In this document: positions 45,766-55,135 of the stretch, piece after piece
Layout: each line of letters starts with the position of its first letter
Numbering within the stretch: position 1 is the first letter of the stretch
NCBI GenBank assembly: GCA_020162035.1
Contig: JAIUNM010000003.1
Coordinates: 1 to 64,000 of the forward strand
Source of the DNA: Bacteroidota bacterium
GTDB lineage: Bacteria > Bacteroidota > Bacteroidia > B-17B0 > Aurantibacillaceae
DNA: 64,000 nt
Direction: 5' to 3'
Translations under genes and position numbers: made by a program
The notes under the pieces: model-generated
Told to the model about the DNA's origin: nothing
The model's input: only the letters and a program-made list of their open reading frames with translations
Databases searched by the model: none

Positions 45766-47478
45766 ATGGAACAATCAAAATCAAATGTAGGGCATCCAAA
45801 AGGCTTATGGGTACTATTTGGAACCGAAATGTGGGAGCGTTTTAACTTTTATGGTATGCGCGCAATCCTTACTTTATTTTTAACTAATTCATTACTAATG
45901 AAAGAAGCAGATGTTTCTTTAATTTATGGTGGGTTTTTGGGTTTATGTTATTTAACTCCAATGTTAGGTGGTTTTATTTCAGATAAATATCTAGGAAATA
46001 GAAACTGTATTATGCTTGGCGGCTCAATGATGGCTATTGGACAATTACTCTTATTTATAAGCGCAAGTATTTTTTCGTCAAGCTTAAGTTCGGCAACTGC
46101 ATTAACTTGGACAGCCTTAGTTATCATCATTTTTGGTAATGGCTTTTTTAAACCAAACATTTCAAGTATGGTGGGTAGTTTATACCCAAAAGAAGAAAAA
46201 AACAAGTTAGATTCTGCATTTACTATTTTTTATATGGGTATTAACTTAGGCGCTTTATTTAGCCAATGGTTATGCCCTTTAATTGGTGATGTTAAAAATG
46301 AAGTTGTAGGTGCCGATGGAGTTGTAACTATGGTACGCGATGTGCATGCATTTAAATGGGGCTTTTTAGCAGCATCAATAGCAATGATTTTAGGTACAGT
46401 AATATTTTACATGTTAAAAAACAAATATGTTGTTACGCCTGAGGGTAAAGCAATTGGAGGTAAACCAGTTAAAAATGAAGTGTCTGACGATGAAGAGGCT
46501 CAAGAAGCTAAATTTTCAAGTAAATCATTAATAATTGCACTAATTTCATTTGTTGTTTTGTTTTTTGTTTTTAGATTTATTTTAGATGGAAACAATTTTG
46601 TTAAAACTATAATTTATCCAATAATTTACGCAAGTGGTTTAACATTGGCAGGTTTAATTATTTCTGATACCACATTAACAAAAGTTGAACGACAAAGAAT
46701 TTATGTAATATATATTGTTTCGTTTTTTGTAATCTTTTTTTGGGCAGCTTTTGAGCAAGCTGGGTCATCGTTAACATTTATTGCCGATAACCAAACAGAT
46801 AGAACATTTTTATTTGGATGGCAAATGCCAGCATCTATGGTACAAATATTTAACGGATTGTTTGTGGTGTTGTTAGCATTTCCATTTAGTTGGTTTTGGG
46901 GTAAGTTAAGTAATAAAGGCAGAGAGCCAATATCGCCTGTAAAACAAGCCTATGGATTGGCGTTAATTGCAATAAGTTATTTTATAATTGCACATAATGT
47001 AAAAGATTTAGGAAACTCGGGTTTATTAGGTATTTGGTGGTTAGTATTATTATATTTTATTCAAACTTGTGGCGAGTTATGTTTATCTCCAATTGGCTTA
47101 TCTCTTGTTGGTAAATTATCTCCTAAACGTTTTGCCTCATTGCTTTATGGAGTTTTCTTTTTATCTAATGCGGCAGGTTATGCTTTAGCTGGTACACTTG
47201 GAGCAATTTTACCTGCAACAGGCGATAAATATACAAAAGCAAAAGAGTTAGGAATTGATTTAGAAGGGGTTTTAAATAAAACAATTACACCAACTCAAGA
47301 TCAATTAAAACTATTAGCAGATAATAAAATTAGTGCAGTAAATCCAAGTTTTGTTGGATTTGAAATTCATAACTTATTTGAATTTTTTATGGTGTTTGTT
47401 TTCTTATGTGGTGCTGCATCTATTATACTTTTTATTATTTCGCCTAAGCTTAAAAAACTAATGCATGGTGTAAAATAA
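45766..47478 (+). CDS. POT-family proton-coupled peptide transporter
   Basis: A 570-residue inner-membrane major-facilitator protein that imports di- and tripeptides with protons. The family signature is GTEMWERFNFYGMRAILTLF (E-x-x-E-R-F, about residues 20-39). GNGFFKPNISSMVGSLYP is the PTR2 motif of helix 5. About 12-14 membrane helices follow, with a cytoplasmic loop of charged residues near 235-250. The later WAAFEQAGSSLTFIAD and CGELCLSPIGLSLV match the family. A close paralog follows after 48 bases and a terminator. Confidence 0.94.
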   Translation: MEQSKSNVGHPKGLWVLFGTEMWERFNFYGMRAILTLFLTNSLLMKEADVSLIYGGFLGLCYLTPMLGGFISDKYLGNRNCIMLGGSMMAIGQLLLFISASIFSSSLSSATALTWTALVIIIFGNGFFKPNISSMVGSLYPKEEKNKLDSAFTIFYMGINLGALFSQWLCPLIGDVKNEVVGADGVVTMVRDVHAFKWGFLAASIAMILGTVIFYMLKNKYVVTPEGKAIGGKPVKNEVSDDEEAQEAKFSSKSLIIALISFVVLFFVFRFILDGNNFVKTIIYPIIYASGLTLAGLIISDTTLTKVERQRIYVIYIVSFFVIFFWAAFEQAGSSLTFIADNQTDRTFLFGWQMPASMVQIFNGLFVVLLAFPFSWFWGKLSNKGREPISPVKQAYGLALIAISYFIIAHNVKDLGNSGLLGIWWLVLLYFIQTCGELCLSPIGLSLVGKLSPKRFASLLYGVFFLSNAAGYALAGTLGAILPATGDKYTKAKELGIDLEGVLNKTITPTQDQLKLLADNKISAVNPSFVGFEIHNLFEFFMVFVFLCGAASIILFIISPKLKKLMHGVK

Positions 47479-47485
47479 ATTTAAG

Positions 47486-47513
47486 CCTCAACTAATTGTT
47501 GAGGTTTTTTTTT
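47486..47513 (+). terminator. Rho-independent terminator between the two POT genes
   Basis: CCTCAAC (47486-47492) pairs with GTTGAGG (47498-47504), followed by nine T residues. It separates the two paralogs, so the second probably has its own promoter or relies on partial read-through. Confidence 0.85.
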
Positions 47514-47526
47514 AGCCTAAAAAAAT

Positions 47527-49041
47527 ATGAGAAATAATAATTTAACTGTTGAAGAAATACAAAATTTTAAAGGTAAATACCCTAAACAATTATGGTATTT
47601 GTTTTTTAGCGAAATGTGGGAGCGTTTTTCGTATTATGGAATGCGTGGAATGCTTGCATTTTTTATGGTTAATCAATTAGGATTAAATGAAAAAGAAGCT
47701 GGGTTACAATATGGAGCATCTCAAGCCTTTGTTTATGCCTTTACTTTTATTGGGGGCTTAATTGCCGATAAAATTTTAGGTAAACGCAAATCGTTATTTT
47801 GGGGTGGTTTGTTAATGATTGTAGGTAGTGTGGTTTTAGCTATAAACCCTAAAGAGTTTTTCTTTTTAGGAATTGCTTTTAATATTGTAGGTACTGGTTT
47901 TTTTAAACCTAATATTTCTACCATTGTTGGCCAATTGTATAAAGATGGGGATAATAGGGCAGATGCAGGTTTTTCACTCTTTTATGCTGGTGTAAATTTA
48001 GGCGCATTTTTTGGTGGTTTATTATGTATAAATGTTGGTAAACGCGAAATGTTTTCATCAATAATTCCTCAAGGCTTAGAGTGGAATGTTGCATTTGGTT
48101 TAGCTTCTGTTGTTATGGTTATTAGTTTATTAACTTTTTCAAAAACACAACACACTTTAGGTCCAATTGGTTTAAGTCCTTTAACGCATTTACCTAAACC
48201 TAAAAAATTATTGCAAGAAATTATAACTTATGTGGGTTCAATATTAATTATTCCAATTATTATTATAATGGTTTCAAAAACAGAATATACAGATGTGTTT
48301 ATGTACATTGTTGGGCCAGCATCTATTATTTATATTTTGTATGAAATGAAAAATTTTACTTCAGCAGAAAATAAAAAATTATTGGCAGCTCTTTTGTTTA
48401 TGATTTTTTCAATTTTCTTTTGGGCTTTTTTTGAACAGAGTGGAGGGTCTTTAAGTTTTTTTGCAGCTAATAATTTAGATAACAAATTATTAGGTTTTGA
48501 AAATGATCCTAATGGTGTAAACAATTCGGCAAATTCATTATTTGTAATTGTTTTTTCTTCTTTATTAGGTTTATTTTGGTTATGGTTAGCTAAACGTAAA
48601 AAAGAACCTAATACCATAGTTAAATTTGGATTAGGTTTTTTATTTGTTGCAATTGGTTTTTATGTTTTTTATACCTGTAAATTTTTTGCTAATTCAGATG
48701 GTAAAACTTCATTAAATTTATTTACGTTTGGCTGGTTTATTATAACGTTTGGTGAACTTTGTTTATCTCCAATTGGAATGTCTGTTATGACAAAATTATC
48801 ACCTCAAAAATTACAAGCAGTTATAATGGGTATGTGGTTTTTAGCCAGTGCATATGGTCAATATTTTGCTGGTTTATTGGGTGCTAACATTGCCGAAGCT
48901 TCTGAAAATTCTACTAACTACGAAAAGTTAATTGTTTATGCAAGTGGCTATAAACAACTTGCGATTTACGCTTTAATAATAGGTGTTGTAATGATTTGTG
49001 TTTCACCATTTATTAAAAAGTTAATGGGCGAAGTTAAATAG
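47527..49041 (+). CDS. POT-family peptide transporter, second paralog
   Basis: A 504-residue paralog of the previous gene. It carries FSEMWERFSYYGMRGMLAFF (about residues 28-47), GTGFFKPNISTIVGQLY and WAFFEQSGGSLSFFAANN, so the proton- and peptide-binding pattern is intact. It is shorter because the central loop and last helices are reduced. It is probably a tandem duplication that diverged in substrate preference. It is convergent with the membrane-protein gene that ends at 49047. Confidence 0.93.
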   Translation: MRNNNLTVEEIQNFKGKYPKQLWYLFFSEMWERFSYYGMRGMLAFFMVNQLGLNEKEAGLQYGASQAFVYAFTFIGGLIADKILGKRKSLFWGGLLMIVGSVVLAINPKEFFFLGIAFNIVGTGFFKPNISTIVGQLYKDGDNRADAGFSLFYAGVNLGAFFGGLLCINVGKREMFSSIIPQGLEWNVAFGLASVVMVISLLTFSKTQHTLGPIGLSPLTHLPKPKKLLQEIITYVGSILIIPIIIIMVSKTEYTDVFMYIVGPASIIYILYEMKNFTSAENKKLLAALLFMIFSIFFWAFFEQSGGSLSFFAANNLDNKLLGFENDPNGVNNSANSLFVIVFSSLLGLFWLWLAKRKKEPNTIVKFGLGFLFVAIGFYVFYTCKFFANSDGKTSLNLFTFGWFIITFGELCLSPIGMSVMTKLSPQKLQAVIMGMWFLASAYGQYFAGLLGANIAEASENSTNYEKLIVYASGYKQLAIYALIIGVVMICVSPFIKKLMGEVK

Positions 49042-49046
49042 CTATT

Positions 49047-49706
49047 TTAGCTTCCTAATGCGAAAATTAATATCATCCAACCAACAATAAAAGCACCACT
49101 ACCAACACCATAGGCAACCCAATTTCTTTTACTTTTCATTTTGCTGGCTTCTTGTTTATAACCTACCTTATACCTATAATCTTTTTTATTTGGACTAGGC
49201 ATTCCTAAATTTTCTTCTTTTGGTTCGTTACTTGTTATGGCAATTGCAGGAATTAAACCGCAAATAGGGCTACAAAAAAACGTTGTTATTCCGGTACCAA
49301 TTGCACCACCATCGTGTGTGTAATATTTTCTTGCATCAATTCTTCCTCTGCGTTCTGTTAATTCAGTACCATATTCTTCAGTTGCATTAGTTGATTGAGG
49401 TTTAACTTCGTTGTTTGAGTTTGTTGTTGTTTGTGTTTGGATTGTTGAAACTTGTTGTGTTGAAGATGGTTCTATTTGTTCTTTTAAACCATTAGAATAA
49501 ATTATAAATTTTACACTGCTTTTATTTAAAATATATAAAGGCCCATCTATATTATCAAATCGTTTATATTTAATTTGATCGGGATTTATTTCTAAAACTT
49601 TTGCAATAACGTTTGTTGAATTATTTAAAATAAGTGTATCCTGTGCAAATAACTTGTTAAAAAACAAACAAATTAAAATAAAAATATAAGTTTTAAAAAA
49701 TCGCAT
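49047..49706 (-). CDS. Secreted or membrane hypothetical protein
   Basis: A 219-residue protein. A signal peptide (cleavage near LFAQ) leads to a domain of about 60 residues with VIAKVLEINPDQIKYKRFDNIDGPLYILNKSSVKFIIYSNG. This looks like the small beta domain common in Bacteroidota periplasmic proteins. A Thr/Gln/Ser-rich linker (about 85-110) and two hydrophobic segments follow (TGITTFFCSPICGLIPAIAI and the last 22 residues). It is the last gene of the minus-strand run with the dihydroorotase gene 24 bases upstream. Function is unknown. Confidence 0.65.
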   Translation of the reverse strand: MRFFKTYIFILICLFFNKLFAQDTLILNNSTNVIAKVLEINPDQIKYKRFDNIDGPLYILNKSSVKFIIYSNGLKEQIEPSSTQQVSTIQTQTTTNSNNEVKPQSTNATEEYGTELTERRGRIDARKYYTHDGGAIGTGITTFFCSPICGLIPAIAITSNEPKEENLGMPSPNKKDYRYKVGYKQEASKMKSKRNWVAYGVGSGAFIVGWMILIFALGS

Positions 49707-49730
49707 TTAAGTAAAATTACAAAAATTTGT

Positions 49731-51065
49731 TTATCTGTTAAACAATAATCTGCTACCAAAATAATTTTCGTTAAACTCGCCGGTGTTAAAAACTAAATTG
49801 CCATTTACAAAAGTTTTTTCAATACTGCTTTTAAATGTATGTCCTTCAAAAGGACTCCAGCCGCATTTGTATAAAATTTGTTGTTTGTTTACTAAAGTAG
49901 GTTTATTTAAATTAACTAAAACTAAGTCAGCAAAATAACCTTCCCTTATAAATCCTCTATTTTTTATTGCAAATAAATCGGCAACATTATGGCTTGTTTT
50001 TTGTGCAATTTTTGTGAGTGTAATTTTATTATTGTGCATTAAATCCAATAAGGCAAGCAAACTGTGTTGCACCAATGGCCCACCACTTGGTGCTTTTAAA
50101 TAAGGTAATTCTTTTTCTTCAATTGTGTGTGGTGCATGGTCAGTTGCAATTACATCTATGGTGTCGTTTAAAACAGCTTCAAAAACTTTATCTCTGTCAT
50201 AAGTAGTTTTTACTGATGGGTTCCATTTAATATAATTTCCTTTTTTCGCATAATCTTCATCACTAAACCATAAATGATGAATACATGCCTCTGATGTTAT
50301 GCGTTTGTCTTTTAACGGAATTTTATTTGTAAATAATGAAAGTTCTTTTGCGGTTGAAATATGTAAAATATGTAAGCGTGTATTAAATTTTTTTGCAAGC
50401 TCAACAGCAAATGAAGAAGATTTGAAACATGCTTCATTATTTCTAATTATTGGATGAAAATAGGCGGGTAAGTCTTCACCGTATTTAGCTATTACCTCTT
50501 GTTGATTTTGTTTTATTAATGGGTCGTTTTCGCAATGTGTGGCAATTAAAGTGTTTACTTTACTAAATACATTTTCTAGAGCATTTGAGTTGTCAACTAA
50601 CATATCTCCAGTACTTGAACCCATAAATATTTTTAAACCACAAACTGTAGAATAATCTACGCTTAATATTTCATCTAAATTAGTATTAGTTGTACCCATA
50701 AAAAAAGAATAATTAGCTAACGAACATTGCGAAGCCCTTGTGTATTTTTCTTCTAATCTGGCTTTAGTTGTAGTGGTTGGATTTGTGTTTGGCATTTCCA
50801 TAAATGATGTAACTCCACCAGCAACTGCCGCTTTTGCTTCTGTGTATATTTCTCCTTTATGAGTTAGACCAGGTTCTCTAAAATGAACTTGGTCATCTAT
50901 TAACCCTGGTAATAAAAATAAACCTTCTGCATTTATTTCTGTAACCTTTTTATCTGTTTGTATGTTTCTTTCTATTTTTGAAATTATATTATTTTCAATT
51001 AAAACATCTTGAACGTTAATTTCACCCTCATTAACAACAGATGCATTTTTAATTAGGTAATTCAT
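49731..51065 (-). CDS. pyrC: Dihydroorotase
   Basis: A 444-residue amidohydrolase of pyrimidine synthesis. The metal motif is LIDDQVHFREPGLTHKGEI (about residues 57-74; the usual D-G-H-V-H reads D-D-Q-V-H here). THCEND and LHILHIST hold further histidines. VIATDHAPHTIEEKE (about 300-314) gives the late aspartate and histidines. Length fits the class I/allantoinase-like type found in Bacteroidota. The Gln in the first motif replaces a metal-ligand His, which should be checked. The gene overlaps bioA by 17 bases, so the two are coupled. Confidence 0.88.
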   Translation of the reverse strand: MNYLIKNASVVNEGEINVQDVLIENNIISKIERNIQTDKKVTEINAEGLFLLPGLIDDQVHFREPGLTHKGEIYTEAKAAVAGGVTSFMEMPNTNPTTTTKARLEEKYTRASQCSLANYSFFMGTTNTNLDEILSVDYSTVCGLKIFMGSSTGDMLVDNSNALENVFSKVNTLIATHCENDPLIKQNQQEVIAKYGEDLPAYFHPIIRNNEACFKSSSFAVELAKKFNTRLHILHISTAKELSLFTNKIPLKDKRITSEACIHHLWFSDEDYAKKGNYIKWNPSVKTTYDRDKVFEAVLNDTIDVIATDHAPHTIEEKELPYLKAPSGGPLVQHSLLALLDLMHNNKITLTKIAQKTSHNVADLFAIKNRGFIREGYFADLVLVNLNKPTLVNKQQILYKCGWSPFEGHTFKSSIEKTFVNGNLVFNTGEFNENYFGSRLLFNR

Positions 51066-52326
51066 TTATAAATAATTTTAGTTGTTCGTAAATATAGTTT
51101 AACTCTTCTTTTTTAATACAATAAGGAGGAATAATGTATAAAATGTTTCCTAATGGTCTTACAATAATTCCTTTCTTTAAAAACCACGTGTTTATGCTTT
51201 CTGCAATTGCATTTAAGTAATGTGTAGTTTCAGTTGTGTTAAGTTCAATTGCTAAAATAGTACCTTTGTATCTAATCGTTCTAGTTTTAGTATTTTGATT
51301 AAAATTTAAAACAAAATCAGAATGCATTTTTTCTATCATTTTTATTTGAATTTTACTTTCGTTATTTTCTAATAAATCTAAACTTGCTAATGCTGCCGAG
51401 CAAGCTAATGGATTAGCTGTATAACTATGACCATGAAAAAATGTTTTTGTTTTATCTTCGCTTAAATAAGCATTGTAAATATTTTCTGTGCATGATGTTA
51501 CTCCGAGTGGCATATATCCTCCGGTTAAGCCTTTACTTAAACAAATAATATCTGGTTGTTGTGTTAATTGGTTTGATGCAAAATATGTTCCTGTTCTTCC
51601 AAATCCAGTCATTACTTCATCAGCAATTGTTATTACATGATTTGCTTTACAAAGTTCAATAATTTTATCTAAATGCTCTGCTTCGTACATTATCATACCT
51701 GCCGCACCTTGCACAAGTGGTTCAAAAATAAAGCCAGCTACTTGGTGGTGATTAAACCAGTTTTGAAGTATTTCTAATATATCTGAAATGTTTTCGTTTG
51801 TTGGTAAAGGTATGTGTGCAACATTAAACAATAAGTTTTCAAACGCTTGATTAAATACATTTCTGGCTCCAACACTCATGCTGCCAAAAGTATCGCCATG
51901 GTATGCGTTTTCTAATGCTATAAATAATTTTTTATCAATAGTTTGGTTGTGCCAATATTGTAATGTCATTTTTATAGCTACTTCTACAGCTGTACTTCCA
52001 TTATCCGAATAAAATATTTTATTTTGATTGTTAGGAAGAATTTTTAATATCCGCTCAGCTAAATTTACAGCATTAGGATGTGTGAAATCTGAAAAAATAC
52101 TATGTTCTAATGTGTTTAATTGTTCGCTAACTTTTGCTGATATGTATGGGTTACAGTGGCCATGTATATTTACCCACCAGCTCGAAATTGCATCTATATA
52201 TTTAGTGTTGTTTTCATCTATTAAATATACACCTTCACCTTTAATAATATTTACAGGTAATTTTGCATTTAGTTGATGTGTAAATGGATGCCAAACAAAT
52301 TCATTATCTTTTTGTACTATATTCAA
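51049..52326 (-). CDS. bioA: Adenosylmethionine-8-amino-7-oxononanoate aminotransferase BioA
   Basis: A 425-residue PLP-dependent class III aminotransferase of biotin synthesis that turns KAPA into DAPA with S-adenosylmethionine as donor. Early residues VWHPFTHQ match BioA. SWWVNIHGHCNPYI, GSTAVEVAIKM and NAYHGDTFGSMSVG bind substrate and cofactor. DEVMTGFGRTGT and CLSKGLTGGYMPLG, with the PLP lysine near residue 270, follow. It sits downstream of bioD and overlaps the dihydroorotase gene. Confidence 0.95.
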   Translation of the reverse strand: MNIVQKDNEFVWHPFTHQLNAKLPVNIIKGEGVYLIDENNTKYIDAISSWWVNIHGHCNPYISAKVSEQLNTLEHSIFSDFTHPNAVNLAERILKILPNNQNKIFYSDNGSTAVEVAIKMTLQYWHNQTIDKKLFIALENAYHGDTFGSMSVGARNVFNQAFENLLFNVAHIPLPTNENISDILEILQNWFNHHQVAGFIFEPLVQGAAGMIMYEAEHLDKIIELCKANHVITIADEVMTGFGRTGTYFASNQLTQQPDIICLSKGLTGGYMPLGVTSCTENIYNAYLSEDKTKTFFHGHSYTANPLACSAALASLDLLENNESKIQIKMIEKMHSDFVLNFNQNTKTRTIRYKGTILAIELNTTETTHYLNAIAESINTWFLKKGIIVRPLGNILYIIPPYCIKKEELNYIYEQLKLFINELPN

Positions 52327-52408
52327 AATGTTAGTTTATTTTGATTAATAATACAAAGTTAATTTCTATTTATTGAACTGATGTAAATGTTAATAACTAA
52401 ACAATGTG

Positions 52409-53035
52409 TTAGTCTTGCAAAAGAGTATTAATGTTTACTGTTTTAGCTAATTCTTTAATAATTGATTTATCAATTGTTTCAAATTCTTTTATTTCTGCAA
52501 TTATTGGTGTTTCAGAATGATTTAATATGGCCGATTTTACTTGTTTATCAAAATTACCGTTTAAAATTAATCCTTTTAAATTGTATTGATTGTTTAATAA
52601 ATAATCTATACTTAAAAGTGCATGATTTATACAACCTAAATAATTTTTAATTACTAAAACAATTTCGCAATCAAAAACATTTGCTAAATCTATTACAAAA
52701 TGTGTGTTATTAATTGGAACTAATATGCCTCCTGCGCCTTCTATTACAATATTATTTTCTGTGTTTGGAATAACAATATTAGAAAGTTGAATGGTTTGAT
52801 TTTCTAGCGATGCAGCAAGATGTGGAGATACAGGTTCTTTAAATAAATAACTTTCATTATGTATTACACTTTTAGTGTTTGAAATTAAATTTTTAATATT
52901 TTGAGTATCGGTTAAGTCATTTGAGCCCGTTTGTATGGGTTTCCAATAATCTGCTTGCAAAGCTTCTGTAATAACAGCAGATGCAACCGTTTTGCCTACA
53001 TTAGTCCCTATGCCTGTAATAAATATATTTTTCAT
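52409..53035 (-). CDS. bioD: Dethiobiotin synthetase BioD
   Basis: A 208-residue ATP-dependent ligase that forms dethiobiotin from DAPA and CO2. The P-loop is GIGTNVGKTVAS (about residues 7-18). WKPIQTG, with the substrate lysine, follows, then VIEGAGGILVPIN. It is 82 bases upstream of bioA on the same strand. Length is slightly short but all blocks are present. bioB and bioF are not in this window. Confidence 0.94.
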   Translation of the reverse strand: MKNIFITGIGTNVGKTVASAVITEALQADYWKPIQTGSNDLTDTQNIKNLISNTKSVIHNESYLFKEPVSPHLAASLENQTIQLSNIVIPNTENNIVIEGAGGILVPINNTHFVIDLANVFDCEIVLVIKNYLGCINHALLSIDYLLNNQYNLKGLILNGNFDKQVKSAILNHSETPIIAEIKEFETIDKSIIKELAKTVNINTLLQD

Positions 53036-53043
53036 TTTTTTAA

Positions 53044-55068
53044 CTAGTCAATTAAAAGTTTTTTAATTTCTTTTGAGTTTATTTTCGCAAAATATAATCC
53101 AGGTTTAATATTAGTTAACTCAAGTGTTTCTTTATTTTTATCATTATTAAACTTAAATGTTTCTATTAATTTACCATCTACCGAAAATAATTCGAGTTGA
53201 GAAATATTTTCTTTCATCTCAATAGTTAAAGTGTTTTTTGCTGGATTAGGATATAATGAAATATTATTTTGAACTAAATTTTCTTTAAATCCAACTGCAT
53301 CTTGTATTCCATTTATATTTATATCATCTATAAAAACATTATTTCCAGGGCCGTTAACATCTGGCGTAAATTCAAACTTAAAATAAACAGCTTTATTGCT
53401 AAATGCACTTATGTCTATGTTAACGGTTTGCCATTCTTGTGGGTAAGGAATTGTATAAGCTCCACTATATGTAGTTCCTGTAGAATTTAATAATGCCCCT
53501 GATTTGCTAAAAATTGTTGTCCATGTTGTTCCACAATTTGTGCTAATTAAAACGCTTAATTTATCATTATTTCCTGGTTGACTTTGAGCATAAGCATATT
53601 TAAACTCTAAACTTGCCGGAGCTAAATTATTAAAAACATAAGCAGGGGAATAGATATTAACGGCTTCGTTAGGGCTATCAAAATAATTATTTACCCAAAC
53701 ACAATTAGTTCCGGTTGCTGCTGTAGTTGTGTTCGTTTTAAAAGCACCTCCAAAACTTGGTGAGGTAAATATCCAATTTGAATTTGGAAAAACACCTTGC
53801 TCAAAACTTTGTGTTACACCAACTGTTGTGTTTGTTGGCGCAGAAAGAACTACAAAAAAAGTTTTTGAAATAGAATCTGCCCCTATTGAATTACTTACTT
53901 TTAATTTTATAGATGCAATACCGGAATTTGTAAATGTTAATGCTCCGTTTGCGTTTGACGATGTGTTAGATGCTAAATTGCTCGTCCATTGCCAATTATT
54001 AACTGGTGCATTATAACTCTGATCAATAAAATTTATAGTATTGCCTACACATGTAACTGATGTTGTGCTTCTGTATTCCGCAATTGGTGAGCAATTAAGA
54101 GTTGGGTTAATAACACCTGTGTTAATTAAGTTTGTTGCTGTAGAAATATTATCTCTACCCGCAATTGGACTGTTTAAAGCAGCGTGCATTCTGTTTTTTT
54201 GCCCAATTGTAAACATATTTGAGCAATAGGCATATTCCATAAAATTTTGCACATTTTCTTTAATGCCTGGTGTGCAAATTATGGGGTTAGTTAAATTACA
54301 CATTTGCCATCCTTTTGTTATTGGTGTGTCAGAAACTCCATCATCACCACAAGCAACTCCAGGGTTATTATTGCTTCCCCAAACATGTTGTAAGTTTAGC
54401 CAATGGCCTGCTTCGTGCGAAAGTGTGTGTGATTTGTATCCTGTGCTTGTTCCAATTTTACCTACATAGTCATTTAATACAACTATTGCATCCATTGCAT
54501 AACTTACAGTACCAGGTAAAAATGTATAACCTGCAGCACCATTACCCATGCTTTTTACAACATATATGTTTAAATACATTTGCGGGTTCCATGTGTATAT
54601 ATAACTAGAAATGTTAGTAGTCCAGTTTGTTAAAGTGGTGTAATGACGCGTAATTCCATTTGTACATTTACCATTTTCATCTTTACTGGCTAATACAAAT
54701 TTAATTTCGCAATCTGCTGATAATGCTGTAAACTCTGGCACAACGTTTACATTGTCTGCATTTAATTTTTGAAAATCTTCGTTCATACAAGTTATTGCAT
54801 TTGCAATTTGTGCATCGCTAATGTTTTCAGACCCACCCAAGTGTAAAACATGAAATACTACAGGTATTGTATAGCTTGTTGTGCTAATATTTTTACTGGC
54901 TAAACTTGAGTTATTACTTAAATTTAATATACTGTCAAATTTTAATTTTGACAGTAATTTTGAACTAAATAAATAATTATAGGCATTATTAAAATCGCAT
55001 TTTAATTGCGCATTATAATAAGTTATTGATAAAAAGAAGATTATAAGAACTAAAAAATATTTTTTCAT
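53044..55068 (-). CDS. M43-family zinc metalloprotease with T9SS sorting domain
   Basis: A 674-residue secreted protease. It has a signal peptide (cleavage near YYNAQ), a prodomain and a catalytic domain with LSHEAGHWLNLQHVWG (HExxHxxGxxH, about residues 216-226), a cytophagalysin/pappalysin trait. CGDDGVSDTP and VQNFMEYAYCSNMFT follow; the latter includes the Met turn. A PKD-like domain (about 330-405) and a jelly-roll domain (about 420-590) precede the sorting domain (SLYPNPAKNTLTIEM, GLYFAKINSKEIKKLLID). It acts outside the cell on proteins. Though 8 bases upstream of bioD, no functional link to biotin is evident. Confidence 0.93.
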   Translation of the reverse strand: MKKYFLVLIIFFLSITYYNAQLKCDFNNAYNYLFSSKLLSKLKFDSILNLSNNSSLASKNISTTSYTIPVVFHVLHLGGSENISDAQIANAITCMNEDFQKLNADNVNVVPEFTALSADCEIKFVLASKDENGKCTNGITRHYTTLTNWTTNISSYIYTWNPQMYLNIYVVKSMGNGAAGYTFLPGTVSYAMDAIVVLNDYVGKIGTSTGYKSHTLSHEAGHWLNLQHVWGSNNNPGVACGDDGVSDTPITKGWQMCNLTNPIICTPGIKENVQNFMEYAYCSNMFTIGQKNRMHAALNSPIAGRDNISTATNLINTGVINPTLNCSPIAEYRSTTSVTCVGNTINFIDQSYNAPVNNWQWTSNLASNTSSNANGALTFTNSGIASIKLKVSNSIGADSISKTFFVVLSAPTNTTVGVTQSFEQGVFPNSNWIFTSPSFGGAFKTNTTTAATGTNCVWVNNYFDSPNEAVNIYSPAYVFNNLAPASLEFKYAYAQSQPGNNDKLSVLISTNCGTTWTTIFSKSGALLNSTGTTYSGAYTIPYPQEWQTVNIDISAFSNKAVYFKFEFTPDVNGPGNNVFIDDININGIQDAVGFKENLVQNNISLYPNPAKNTLTIEMKENISQLELFSVDGKLIETFKFNNDKNKETLELTNIKPGLYFAKINSKEIKKLLID

Positions 55069-55135
55069 AAAAATTAAAAAACTAAAATATGTATTTTAGT
55101 TTAATTAAATTTACCGTTAAAATAAATTCTTATAA

